Source: Spirochaetae bacterium HGW-Spirochaetae-2 (lineage in GTDB: Bacteria > Spirochaetota > Spirochaetia > Sphaerochaetales > Sphaerochaetaceae). From it: a stretch of 64,000 nucleotides of DNA. Shown piece by piece: positions 51,585-60,551 of the stretch (its first letter is position 1; every line of letters starts with the position of its first letter). The position numbers and the translations under genes are program-made. The notes beneath the pieces were generated by a model. The model did not search any database, was not told where the DNA came from, and saw only the letters and a program-made list of their open reading frames with translations. Location of the stretch: NCBI GenBank assembly GCA_002839355.1, contig PGXW01000002.1:1-64000 (forward strand). The letters are read 5' to 3'.

Positions 51585-52127
51585 CTATTCGATCTCTCGG
51601 CTTGACCGTTTCACCGTGATATCGAGGTCCTTTTCCAAAGCCAACCGCTGCAAGAGTTCCTTGAGTTGCGCCGCACGCTTCGGACCCGCAAGCGTAACGC
51701 GGATACGCAGGGTAAATAGCGGCGAACCGGTGAAGGGAGCCGGAGTCGTATCGGTCTCCAGTTCCTCCACCCCAATACCCTCCCGGGCCAACAAGGATGT
51801 CACCGCACGCACAATTCCTGGCGAATCGATGGATACCGTCTCGATCTCATACGGCACCCCTGCACGGATTGCCTGCGGTTCTTTGGTGGGAATCACATCG
51901 ACGGAGAAATCCTTGAGCGCGCCCCGGGAGAAATCGTGCTCGACCAGCGTCCGGATCGCCGTATCGGTGCCCGATACCAGCATCATCACCGCGAACTCTC
52001 CGCCAAGCACAGACATCTTGCTCTCTTCGATATTGCAGGAGGCTTGCTCCACCACTGAGGTGACATCGTCGACCACACCGATCCGATCCGTGCCTATCGC
52101 CCGAACGACAGCAAATGAACTCCCCAT
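51585..52127 (-). CDS. Tandem ACT-domain protein (GcvR-like)
   Basis: 180 residues with two ACT domains: the first begins FAVVRAIGTDRIGVVDDVT, the second VSIDSPGIVRAVTSLLAREGI. This is the build of GcvR, a post-translational regulator of the glycine cleavage system, and of related amino-acid-sensing proteins. No DNA-binding domain is present. GGGAGG precedes the ATG at 52127. Located downstream of the broken transporter operon. Confidence 0.8.
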   Translation of the reverse strand: MGSSFAVVRAIGTDRIGVVDDVTSVVEQASCNIEESKMSVLGGEFAVMMLVSGTDTAIRTLVEHDFSRGALKDFSVDVIPTKEPQAIRAGVPYEIETVSIDSPGIVRAVTSLLAREGIGVEELETDTTPAPFTGSPLFTLRIRVTLAGPKRAAQLKELLQRLALEKDLDITVKRSSREIE

Positions 52128-52274
52128 GCGTAACCTCCCTACAATGTCCACTAGCCATTGTAGGAAAGGTAGAGTGAAAAAGCAACAAAATGTCTTTTCG
52201 TCGACTTTTCGTATGCATCATCACCCGATCGGCGCGATAGCCAACCGGGTGATACCGCCATCTGAAGAAAGGTA

Positions 52275-53517
52275 TCAATAGTACCGCAGCGAGACGTATC
52301 CATACGCGAGGACCAGGGCAAGCAACGTCAAGGGAACTCCGTATGCCAGATAGCCCTTGAAGCTGAGCGGTATATTGTTCTTACGCGCAAAGCCGAACAT
52401 GATCACGTTCGCCGACGCTCCCACTAACGTACCATTGCCACCGAGACAGGATCCGAGCGCAAGGCTCCACCAGATTGGCTGGATCGCATCGACCGAAGTG
52501 GTCTCCCCGATTATCTTGACAACCGGAATGAACGTGGCGACCAGGGGAATATTGTCGAGAATCCCCGACAGGATTCCCGATCCGAATAGCAGCGCTGTGC
52601 TCGTTTTTTGGAGATCTCCCTTGGTCATATCGGTCATCAACGCAGCCAGCTTGTTGATCACCCCCGTGAATTGCAGTACCCCGACCATGATGAATAGACC
52701 GACGAAGAACAGAATCGTATCCCATTCGACCTTCTTCAAGACATCCTCAAGTTCCCGCGAGCGCGAACACACTCGGCTCGGTCTCGAGCATGCCGTTGAG
52801 CAGAAACCCGATAACCACTGCTCCGATAACAATCAGGGACTTCTTCATGAGCACAGGATTGCTGATCATCATCTTCTCATCCATAGCCATGATACGCTTC
52901 CTGTTCAGATCAGACACGACAAGCTGTTTTTTGAACAGGAGAATCAGGATACCCATCGTAATCACCGAGATAACCAGGATAGCCGGAGCCAGGTTCACTA
53001 GGAAATCCATGAAGCTCAGGCCAGCGGCCGAACCGATCATGATATTCGGCGGATCTCCGATTAGCGTCGCCGTTCCTCCGATATTCGAGGACAGGATCAC
53101 GGTGATCACAAAAGGAAGGGCTCCAACCTCCATCTGCGTGGCGAGCAGGAGGGCAATCGGCGAGATCAACAGCACCGTGGTCACGTTGTCCAACATCGCC
53201 GAAAAGAACGCCGTGATCACAAACAAGACAGCCAGAAATGCGATCGGATCGGCTTTCACCATCTTCGCGCTCTTGATCGCGATATATTCGAACACGCCGC
53301 TTTGCTCCGTGATCTTCACTATCATCATCATCCCGATCAGCAGGAAAATGACGTTCATGTCTATATGCTCGACAGCATTGTCGAATGGGATGAAATGGAA
53401 CAGCAGGTAGAGACACGCTCCCAGGACAACAGCCACGGCCTTGTTCATCCGTTCCGTGATCAATAGTGCATAGACAACTATGAACACGATTATTGAAATC
53501 ATCATGATAAGTGTCAT
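52275..53517 (-). pseudogene. SLC13/ArsB-NhaD superfamily permease, frameshifted
   Basis: Two frames together make one carrier of about 11 membrane helices. The first (53517 to 52747) runs from MTLIMMISIIVFIVVYALL through MLDNVTTVLLISPIALLLA and GGTATLIGDPPNIMIGSAAG, ending FALAGT-stop. The second frame resumes with SRELEDVLKKVEWDTILFF and GILDNIPLVATFIPVVK, GGNGTLVGASANV to a stop at 52275. The family has about ten extra hydrophobic residues between FALAG and RRELEDV; the junction at 52751-52770 contains TCGCG/CTCGCGG repeats, pointing to a deletion of roughly 30 bases between short direct repeats. The two DN motifs and the GDPPN/GASAN motifs of the ion-transporter fold are otherwise intact. 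Its ATG overlaps the stop of the EIIA-CBS gene (TAATG). Confidence 0.85.
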
Positions 53518-54381
53518 TATGGCCTCAACATCTTGTTGATGATCTCGTTGGGATTGATTACCCCGATCATCTCACCGCTCTCGTCCACCACCAGCAAGTG
53601 GCGCCGGTTGCCCTTGACCATCATGAAGAAAATCTCCGGATAGGTGATGGACTCCCGAATCACATACGGCCGATAGTCCCTGAGATAGGCACCTATCTTC
53701 AAATTGGCTTCGTTCTTCCAAAAATAGTCGACCGGTTGGAAATCCTTCAGCATCGACAGGTTGTTCAATCTGAACACATATTCGGGAAACCCTGCTTTCA
53801 GCAGATCGAGCAAGTCCAACACGCCGCAAATCTTGCCGTCTTTCGCACTGTACACCGGTAGGAAGTAGATATTGTGCCGCTTCATCTGATCCACGGCGAC
53901 CGAAAGCGTGTCCGTATCCTTTGCCCTCGGCCAGTAGCGGGCAAGATCGGCAGCTGTGAGGGGTGCTCCCATGGTGGAGCTCGAATCGCTGAGGATATCG
54001 AGCACTTCGGCGGGAGTCTGGCAGTTGTCCAGTTCTCCAGAGCGTTTGTCGATCACCTTACCTATCCCCTGCAGTATCCCGAGATACAAATCCTGGTTCG
54101 ATCCCGAAGTCAGGATAGAGAATATATAGTTGACCCGGTTGCCGTCCTCGAGCACAAGCGGAGCACCACATCTGATGAAAATCATCGAGATACCCTTTAT
54201 CTCCGGACTGTGGTTGTGGGGCAACAATGTGTTGTGGCCAATCCATGTCGAACTCAGCTGTTCCCTCTCTTCCCATCTCCTTGGAGAATTCGTCGGACAG
54301 GAATTCGTGGACCTCCCTGACGGTCTTGAAATCACGATCCAGGAAGATGCTGTCCTCCGACACGTACTTACGAAACTGCAT
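53517..54381 (-). pseudogene. PTS EIIA-like plus CBS-pair protein, frameshifted
   Basis: N-terminus in one frame from the ATG at 54381 (after GGGAGAA): MQFRKYVSEDSIFLD, TVREVHEFLSDEFSKE. Another frame continues REQLSSTWIGHNTLLPHNHS, the EIIA-2 active-site region with the phosphorylatable His position, then two CBS domains (about the last 150 residues: IYFLPVYSAKDGKICGVLDLL and HLLVVDESGEMIGVINPNEI). Between the frames (near 54262-54275) about 13-15 residues expected in the family are missing, so about 40 bases appear lost. The protein probably regulated the permease it overlaps, sensing PTS phosphorylation and adenine nucleotides (inference). Confidence 0.75.
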
Positions 54382-54589
54382 ATTGGTTCTCCCTTCCCCG
54401 TCGGGGCAGTCTTTTCAACAACCGGGTGCACGTCACCTCTTCAGCCAGATATTGGCTGCCGTCCAGACGCTGCATGATGTTCGATGGATCCTGGTGCAAG
54501 GATACAGCCGGATAGCTTTCCCCCGCAAGTATTTTCAACGGTATGGATTTCGGGGTTCTTCCCCGAGCATCTGTACCCTGTGTGTCAGA

Positions 54590-54946
54590 TCAGACGGGAG
54601 GGGCCTTGTTGAAAGGAATAGCATGTCGCAAGTATGTCGATGTACTGGGAATTTCCCGGTAATCGAATCCAAAAGCTTGTAGAAATTCGGGTGATGCCGA
54701 GACGATGGTGGCGAGAACTTCCCTTTGTCCACCACTCGTCCGTTCTTCCCGCTTCTCTTCCCGCTTCGAATTCTCCGGGATCTGCAGGTCATAGGTTCCT
54801 GCGGACGAATCATCCGAAATCGAGGAGCTGAAGCTCTTTTCACCTGCACCATCGAAATCCCACGGTGATATGCCGGATACCAACTCCAAGGGTCCTGCCA
54901 AGAGGAGCGGCAGGGAGAGTAGCAGTACCAACAGGGATTTCTTCAT
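54590..54946 (-). CDS. Hypothetical secreted protein
   Basis: 118 residues with a clear signal peptide (MKKSLLVLLLSLPLLLAGP). The mature part is Ser/Glu/Lys-rich and low in complexity (ENSKREEKREERTSGG); no family is recognised. The ribosome-binding site is weak. It stands alone between two other units. Confidence 0.5.
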   Translation of the reverse strand: MKKSLLVLLLSLPLLLAGPLELVSGISPWDFDGAGEKSFSSSISDDSSAGTYDLQIPENSKREEKREERTSGGQREVLATIVSASPEFLQAFGFDYREIPSTSTYLRHAIPFNKAPPV

Positions 54947-55113
54947 AGCGGGAGTCTAGGACGGAACTTGGAATTATGCAAGATGGTACCTCCCCTGGAA
55001 TCTTCCCAATCTCCTGGATACCTTCGATGCGTGGAAATACCTGCGACTTGCATACCAATGCTTTTACCCGGTAAACTCTTGTCCAGCAGTTTGTTGAGAA
55101 GCAGGAGGAACAT

Positions 55114-55467
55114 ATGGGATATTACATGCTGAAAGTTGGTATCTCGGCTAGTGTCATTGTCATGGTGAGTGAAGTGGCAAAACGCAGCTCATTCTTTGGT
55201 GCCCTTATCGCTTCCCTACCGCTCACATCCCTTCTTGCCCTTATCTGGATGCATGTTGAGAAAGCCAAGGTAGAAAAGATATCGGACCTCTCACGATCAA
55301 TCTTCTGGCTTGTATTGCCATCGCTGGCGTTTTTCCTGCTATTCCCTGTCCTACTGAATCGTGGGATGCAGTTCTGGACCAGCTTGAGCCTCGCCGCAGG
55401 TGTCACAATACTCGTGTATTCTGTGCTTGTGTGGGTCTTGAGGTTTTTCAGCATCCCTATCCTATGA
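55114..55467 (+). CDS. DUF3147-family small membrane protein
   Basis: 117 residues with four membrane helices; FFGALIASLPLTSLLALIWM and IFWLVLPSLAFFLLFPVLL match the DUF3147 family. Function unknown. GGAGGA precedes the ATG. Ends next to a hairpin repeat at 55479-55500. Confidence 0.85.
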   Translation: MGYYMLKVGISASVIVMVSEVAKRSSFFGALIASLPLTSLLALIWMHVEKAKVEKISDLSRSIFWLVLPSLAFFLLFPVLLNRGMQFWTSLSLAAGVTILVYSVLVWVLRFFSIPIL

Positions 55468-55478
55468 GTGCCCGGAAG

Positions 55479-55500
55479 AGTGGACCGTTTCATGGTCCCT
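55479..55500. repeat. 22-base hairpin repeat, second copy
   Basis: The arms GGACC and GGTCC with seven bases between them form a hairpin. The whole 22 bases match, inverted, the hairpin at 20466-20487 at 20 of 22 positions. Both lie between convergent genes and may serve as terminators; this one overlaps the end of the VOC gene. Confidence 0.6.
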
Positions 55501-56407
55501 CCCCCTCGAACGCCTCTTCCAATGTGCCGATATCCACCTTCTTCATATCAAGAAAGACCTGGGTCACCCGGTCTATCTGCTGCTGTGTACCTTTCCGCAT
55601 CATCTCTTCCATGGCCACCGGCGATATCTGCCAGGAAACGCCATACGCATCCTTCAACCATCCGCATTGCTCGGCCTCCGGATCTGCAGAAAGCTTCTCC
55701 CAGAAATAATCGATCTCATCCTGGTCCTCGCATTGGACCATGAGGGAAATAGCCTCGTTGAATCCGAACTTGTGTGGATACGCGCTGTCCATGGCGGTAA
55801 ACCACTGGTTTTCAAGCATGAAGTCGGTGAACATCACCGTACCTTCCTTGTCCAGTTCCAGCCCTGCCGGATAGCGTGCCATCAGTCCACGTCGGGAATT
55901 CTTGAACACGGATATATAGAAGTCGGATGCCTCCTCAGCTTTTCCATACGAGTCGTGCGTATACATCAACGAAGGCACGATGAATGGGCGATCCTCGCCA
56001 TCCGGATCGGTCAGGATCAGTTGCCACGACAACCCGTACCTGTCTTGTATCCAACCGTAATGCTTGCTGAACGGATATTCCTGCAGCGGCATGAGCGCCT
56101 CTCCGCCTTGGGACAACTGCTCCCAAAGACGATCCAGGTTTTCCCTCGCATGGGCATCCTTCGATGGATCGAAATTCACAAAGAAGGAAATCGAAGGGTT
56201 CTTCTTGAAAAAAGGACCTCCGTCTATCGCTATGAATGAATATCCCGAAAGATCGAACTCGACTACATCGAAGTCTCCGGATGGTGTGTTGTTCAATCTG
56301 TATACGAATGTGATTTCAGAACCAGGAAATATGGATGTATAGAATTGTGCGGCCTCTTTCGCTTCCTTGTCAAACCACAGATGGGGAACGATTTTCTGCG
56401 TACTCAT
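55490..56407 (-). CDS. VOC-superfamily protein, two PhnB-like domains
   Basis: 305 residues with two glyoxalase/bleomycin-resistance-fold domains of the PhnB type: KIVPHLWFDKEAKEAAQFY, FPGSEITFVYR and later PSLMYTHDSYGKAEEASDFY, FKNSRRGLMARYP; each has the late YGVSWQ or YGLSWQ strand. Members lack a fixed enzymatic role; many are annotated 3-demethylubiquinone methyltransferase-like without evidence. The start 56407 follows GGGAGG. Confidence 0.85.
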   Translation of the reverse strand: MSTQKIVPHLWFDKEAKEAAQFYTSIFPGSEITFVYRLNNTPSGDFDVVEFDLSGYSFIAIDGGPFFKKNPSISFFVNFDPSKDAHARENLDRLWEQLSQGGEALMPLQEYPFSKHYGWIQDRYGLSWQLILTDPDGEDRPFIVPSLMYTHDSYGKAEEASDFYISVFKNSRRGLMARYPAGLELDKEGTVMFTDFMLENQWFTAMDSAYPHKFGFNEAISLMVQCEDQDEIDYFWEKLSADPEAEQCGWLKDAYGVSWQISPVAMEEMMRKGTQQQIDRVTQVFLDMKKVDIGTLEEAFEGEGP

Positions 56408-56588
56408 ATAAACCACCTCCCAACCGCCTCTCCTGGCAGTTGCCATATGGTTGAATATAATCGCGACGAATCCATTCGGCAATTTGCGGGTTTCCCAAGT
56501 ACTACCCAGTGGCACAACCAGTCCACAGTACAAATTTCTCTATTTGACCGCACGTGGAAACCCGCGTAGAATCGATGTGGAGCTATGC

Positions 56589-57011
56589 ATGGCGGATCGG
56601 ATAAGTGTCGAACAAAGAAGCGCATTGATGAGACGGATTCGGGGGAAGAACACAAAACCCGAAATTGTTGTGAGACGCTATTTGCACCGACAGGGCTTCA
56701 GGTTCAGAATCCATGATAGGAGACTCCCCGGTTCTCCCGATATAGTCCTGCCTAAATATCGCACGATCGTGTTTATTCATGGGTGCTTCTGGCATGGGCA
56801 CACCGATTGCGATTTGTATAGGCCGCCAAAGACCAACACCGGATTTTGGGAACAGAAGATCGCAAGCAACAGGATCCGGGACGAGAAGAATCAGCGTCTG
56901 CTCGAAGGGCGGGGCTGGCGGGTAATCGCCGTCTGGGAATGCGAGTTGAAGACGCGGAGCATGCGCGAGACAACACTGTCCGGCCTGGTCAACGAGATTT
57001 GGGGGATGTAA
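56589..57011 (+). CDS. vsr: Very short patch repair (Vsr) endonuclease
   Basis: 140 residues. Vsr motifs: MRRIRGKNTKPEIVVRRYL, GFRFRIHDRRLPGSPDIVLP (with the metal-binding Asp) and IVFIHGCFWHGHTDCDLY (catalytic His and zinc-site Cys/His), plus DEKNQRLLEGRGWRVIAVWECEL. It nicks DNA 5' of T:G mismatches arising from 5-methylcytosine deamination. GGAG precedes the ATG. A cytosine methyltransferase gene is normally a neighbour; none is here, but an HNH nuclease gene follows after 37 bases. Confidence 0.93.
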   Translation: MADRISVEQRSALMRRIRGKNTKPEIVVRRYLHRQGFRFRIHDRRLPGSPDIVLPKYRTIVFIHGCFWHGHTDCDLYRPPKTNTGFWEQKIASNRIRDEKNQRLLEGRGWRVIAVWECELKTRSMRETTLSGLVNEIWGM

Positions 57012-57048
57012 AATCCGAGTCGCACCTGTTCAATAGGAGGTATGATCA

Positions 57049-58209
57049 TTGACACATGTATCTGAGACTGGAACCTGGAATGTCACAACAGACCGCAGCG
57101 ACCTGCCATATTCAAAGCGGGTACACATTCCTACCCTTTTACAAGTTTTTTCAAACACCGCATCTTCTTACAAATACCTCTACTTCCTATCTCTCCTAGA
57201 GATATTGGCGCAGACAGGATTCAATCAACTGGTAATCGATATCGATGACATCATTCTTGAGATGTTGGTGAATGCATGGTATCCACATACATATTTCAAA
57301 CTATCATTTGGGCTCAATGATCGCATTGCTGATGAGCTGAATCGTCTGGGAACAGGGAATTTTTCTGTTGTGAAAGGTGCAATGGGTAATGCAAAAAACA
57401 ACCTGAAAGCACAATTTGCCAGACTGGATGTTAAAAACAATTCATTGTCCACATATGTTCCCTTCCGATTGTTGTCACCATTCTTTTCTGACAGACTTCG
57501 AGGTACAAAAGATGCCGACCGCAACAAAACAATTATGGATCTGGCGTGGGAACAGTTCGATAGAATCAGGCCGTTCTACTATGTATCTAAGGACAAACGA
57601 TCTATTGTCATGCACCCGGAATGGATGCTTTACTTTAATGAGAACTTCAAGCTTGTACAGTCTTTCATCGCGTGGAATTGGCTCGAGTATATGCAGAAGA
57701 GGAATCCAGCCGTGCCAAATATCCAGATAAAACTGCTTCCGCCCTCAACCAGAAATCCGCTAACCACACAATCGGGCTTTTGGCGGACCGTGCTTAGACA
57801 AGAACAACTGACCTGTATTTACTCTGGAGAACCGTTGACTGTAAACAATTTTTCCCTCGATCATTTCCTCCCCTGGTCCTTCGTTGCCCATGATCAGTTA
57901 TGGAACCTGATTCCCGTTTCCATAAATATCAATTCATCAAAATCGAACAAACTTCCCTCTTTGGAACGATATTTCAATCGATACGCCGACATCCAATCCA
58001 AAGCACTGATTGTCTACCACAACAGTCCTGGAAAAACTCCATGGAAAACGATAGTAGAACCGTATGTTGCTGATCTCAAGATAAAACCGGCGGAATTGTT
58101 TGACAGGGATAAGCTTTTCATTGGGTTGAAAACAATGATCGAGCCACTCTATTCCCTAGCCACAAACCAAGGGTTCACTGCGGGATGGGAATGGAAAACC
58201 AGGTCCTAA
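57049..58209 (+). CDS. HNH endonuclease-domain protein
   Basis: 386 residues. The nuclease core (about 260-310) is CIYSGEPL, NNFSLDHFLPWSFVAHDQLWNL and INSSKSNKLPS, an HNH finger with Asp-His and later Asn residues. The long N-terminal region (about 1-250) is helical and unassigned. The start is a TTG at 57049 with GGAGG eight bases upstream. Paired with vsr on the same strand, it may be a type II or type IV-like restriction nuclease or another defence nuclease (inference). Base composition is more AT-rich than vsr. Confidence 0.8.
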   Translation: MTHVSETGTWNVTTDRSDLPYSKRVHIPTLLQVFSNTASSYKYLYFLSLLEILAQTGFNQLVIDIDDIILEMLVNAWYPHTYFKLSFGLNDRIADELNRLGTGNFSVVKGAMGNAKNNLKAQFARLDVKNNSLSTYVPFRLLSPFFSDRLRGTKDADRNKTIMDLAWEQFDRIRPFYYVSKDKRSIVMHPEWMLYFNENFKLVQSFIAWNWLEYMQKRNPAVPNIQIKLLPPSTRNPLTTQSGFWRTVLRQEQLTCIYSGEPLTVNNFSLDHFLPWSFVAHDQLWNLIPVSININSSKSNKLPSLERYFNRYADIQSKALIVYHNSPGKTPWKTIVEPYVADLKIKPAELFDRDKLFIGLKTMIEPLYSLATNQGFTAGWEWKTRS

Positions 58210-58227
58210 GGGCAGACCAAAAACAGG

Positions 58228-58935
58228 TTAGCGGAAAGAGAGCAGCCTTCGGGAAACCAAGACCAACCATACCGCCCACGGAACAAGGGAAGCTAGGGAG
58301 AAAATCATCCCCAACATGCCCGCCGAAGAAGGAACGACCATCAACACTCCGGCTACCAATGACAGGATCGGAATCGCCTTGCCATAGATTCTTGCCTTGC
58401 GCATCACAAAGAAATAGATGAACAGCACCAGCGTATTGAGCACATAGTAGATATCGAACGCAGTCCCCGAATAGGTTTCGAACATCCCGATGGCCGCGGA
58501 AACCAATAACGCCTGCTGATCCGGTTGCGTAGAGTGGACATATTGTCGACCGAGGGAAAGCATCTCGAAAGCGGTGTTCGATGAAAAATACGCCCCTACG
58601 CCTATGACACCCAAGACTGTCGCAACCAGCATCGCCGAAGGGGATGTATCCTTGAGCGTCATATGGATAGCCAGGTAGATGCAGATCAACAGGACACTAT
58701 CGACAATATAGAGCAGATCCATGCTCAAGAGTCCGAGGAACCAGTTGTTGCCAAACAACGTAAGCAATCCTACGGGATCGGACGGAGGGGGCCAGATGAC
58801 AAATACGATGATCTGGACAATCATGAATCCGAACATGGTCAGAGCCCCGACAGCACCCAAGACGTACAATCCGCGCCATGTCGGATCCACCACAGGTTTT
58901 CCGTTATGTGGAGAACCACTATGCGTTGCATCCAT
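58228..58935 (-). CDS. Multi-helix membrane protein (DUF4386-like)
   Basis: 235 residues with six to seven hydrophobic helices; the pattern DLLYIVDSVLLICIYLAIHM, YVLNTLVLFIYFFVMRKARI resembles DUF4386 membrane proteins. Function unknown. The start at 58935 (MDATHSG) is preceded by a G-rich stretch. The MerR-type regulator upstream on the same strand may belong to the same unit after 120 bases. Confidence 0.65.
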   Translation of the reverse strand: MDATHSGSPHNGKPVVDPTWRGLYVLGAVGALTMFGFMIVQIIVFVIWPPPSDPVGLLTLFGNNWFLGLLSMDLLYIVDSVLLICIYLAIHMTLKDTSPSAMLVATVLGVIGVGAYFSSNTAFEMLSLGRQYVHSTQPDQQALLVSAAIGMFETYSGTAFDIYYVLNTLVLFIYFFVMRKARIYGKAIPILSLVAGVLMVVPSSAGMLGMIFSLASLVPWAVWLVLVSRRLLSFR

Positions 58936-59054
58936 CCCGAAGACCCCCCTCTTCCATGGTTGAATTTTTCGATAATCAGAAATAGCTACCAGAATACTAT
59001 CGTGGCAATCGTAGGCATACAAGACGGTATTCATATGCCTTTAGACAATTCCTC

Positions 59055-59828
59055 CTACTCTTCTGAACTGGATTTTCCGCTATCCCGAAAGGCAACCATC
59101 GCATCACACATGAAACGGGCCAGGCCGGCTCCATAGCTGTCGATATTCTGTGTGAAACGCTGGTCCTCCACATACATGCGACCCAAGTTCGCAAACATTT
59201 CGGGTGTGTAGGTACCCATGGTATTGAGCAGTTCATACCAGCGTCCGATCGCCTGTTGGGCAAGCATCGAGGTGGGATCCATATGCCGTATCGCGGCAAG
59301 TTTGGTGAAAAGCGTCTTCATCGATTCGGACATACCGACCTTTTGCTGTTCATCCATTGAACCGAGTCTTTCATTGGCTGTGTCCACCGCCTCGTCTCCC
59401 CACCGCAATCGGGCTTCTTTCTCATGGGGGTTGTGGGAAAAAGCAAATCCTTGGAATCGTTCCGTGTCTTTCATCGTGTATTCTCCTCTCTCTTCAGATA
59501 AGGCAAGGGCGATGGTCTCCAGCATCTCATCCATCCTCCGCCGTTTTTCCGTGAGCAGTTCGACCTGCTGTTCCAACGCCTTTCGTCGGTTGAAGCCAGG
59601 ATCCGTAAGAATCCTCTTGATTTGGGCTAGCGGAAAATCCAGTTCCCGAAGAAAGATCACCTGTTGGAGATCCTTCAGCTGTCCACTCCGATACCGACGG
59701 TAATCGGAACGGCTATCCCGTTCGGGGACAACCAATCCCAACTCATCGTACCAGCGCAACGTACGTGAGGTCAGTCCAGTCAACCTCACCACTTCCTGTA
59801 TGGTCAAACCAGGTTCTTTCGTGCTCAT
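59055..59828 (-). CDS. MerR-family regulator with TipAS antibiotic-binding-like domain
   Basis: 257 residues. N-terminal MerR HTH: TIQEVVRLTGLTSRTLRWYDELGLVVP, quoted by its parts TIQEVVRLTGLTSRTLRWY and DELGLVVPERD; a coiled coil (about 85-120) follows; the rest is a TipAS-like domain (FAFSHNPHEKEARLRWGDEAV). Such proteins bind thiopeptides or other amphipathic compounds and activate efflux or resistance genes. A 21-base perfect palindrome in its promoter (59842-59862) is the probable autoregulatory operator. Confidence 0.9.
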   Translation of the reverse strand: MSTKEPGLTIQEVVRLTGLTSRTLRWYDELGLVVPERDSRSDYRRYRSGQLKDLQQVIFLRELDFPLAQIKRILTDPGFNRRKALEQQVELLTEKRRRMDEMLETIALALSEERGEYTMKDTERFQGFAFSHNPHEKEARLRWGDEAVDTANERLGSMDEQQKVGMSESMKTLFTKLAAIRHMDPTSMLAQQAIGRWYELLNTMGTYTPEMFANLGRMYVEDQRFTQNIDSYGAGLARFMCDAMVAFRDSGKSSSEE

Positions 59829-59841
59829 ATGGAGAGCTTAC

Positions 59842-59862
59842 ACCTTGACGTAACGTCAAGGT
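59842..59862. promoter_or_regulatory. MerR-type operator in the regulator promoter
   Basis: ACCTTGACGT and ACGTCAAGGT are perfect ten-base arms around a single A. On the minus strand TTGACC lies at its outer edge and TAAGCT follows after a 19-base spacer, the long spacer typical of MerR-activated promoters. The -10 match is poor. Confidence 0.75.
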
Positions 59863-59971
59863 CAACACCATTCCCAATTTTTTTCACCACGATACGAAAT
59901 GATCATGAAAGGGCCGGAACCATCTATGGAAGCGGTGGGTTTGGATGTATCATGCGGCATGGAGGCATAGT

Positions 59972-60259
59972 ATGACGAAAATTGGCACAATTCTTATCAT
60001 TATCGGGAGTATCCTTCTTGCGATCGGATTTTTCATAATGCCATCTCTTTCACGCGCCATCATGGAACTGAAAAAAATGTCCACTGCGCTCGTCTGGGTC
60101 GGGTTGGGTGGAACATGCGCACATGTCGGATTGTTCATGGTATTCATTGGTCCGATACACGAAAGACTCAACAGGATGGAACAAGGGCTCGGTAATCGAA
60201 CTGCTATAAAATCCGACACCCAAACGCAACCCTCTCACGATCTGTCGGGCCTTATGTGA
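59972..60259 (+). CDS. Small two-helix membrane protein
   Basis: 95 residues; helices IGTILIIIGSILLAIGFFIM and ALVWVGLGGTCAHVGLFMVF with a hydrophilic tail. No recognised family. GGAGG precedes the ATG at 59972. Confidence 0.65.
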   Translation: MTKIGTILIIIGSILLAIGFFIMPSLSRAIMELKKMSTALVWVGLGGTCAHVGLFMVFIGPIHERLNRMEQGLGNRTAIKSDTQTQPSHDLSGLM

Positions 60260-60312
60260 TTGTCAGATCCATCGATTTGCCGTGCATGGCTAACATCAAT
60301 TATATTGGATGA

Positions 60313-60448
60313 CAGGTACCTGGTACGTGTTTGCATAACTGTATACAAAATGTCCTTAGAAATAGATTTATTGGACACCAAGTCTCATCATCTAGCCATA
60401 AAGAGGCGAAACTGTATACAAAATCGAAAAGTGGTACCAGGTACTTAC
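60313..60448. repeat. REP-like repeat pair 1
   Basis: CAGGTACCTGGTACGTG (60313-60329) and GTGGTACCAGGTACTTAC (60431-60448) are inverted relatives. Inside, ACTGTATACAAAAT occurs twice (60338-60351 and 60411-60424). A second element with the same end motif lies at 63484-63617. No RAYT transposase is in the window. Confidence 0.7.
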
Positions 60449-60551
60449 TTAAAACAACTAATCATTGAGAACTGGCGGTGTTGTGGTTACACTGGTCGGT
60501 AGACATGACTCCGCCATACCGACAGCAGACCTTTTATATTGGAAGGGAACC

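Noticed and set aside
52747-52832. Programmed ribosomal frameshift as explanation for the two permease frames
   Set aside because: No slippery heptamer is visible, and residues expected by the family are missing at the junction, which fits a deletion instead.
60313-60448. CRISPR-like direct repeats
   Set aside because: There are only two units with palindromic ends and no regular spacer array.
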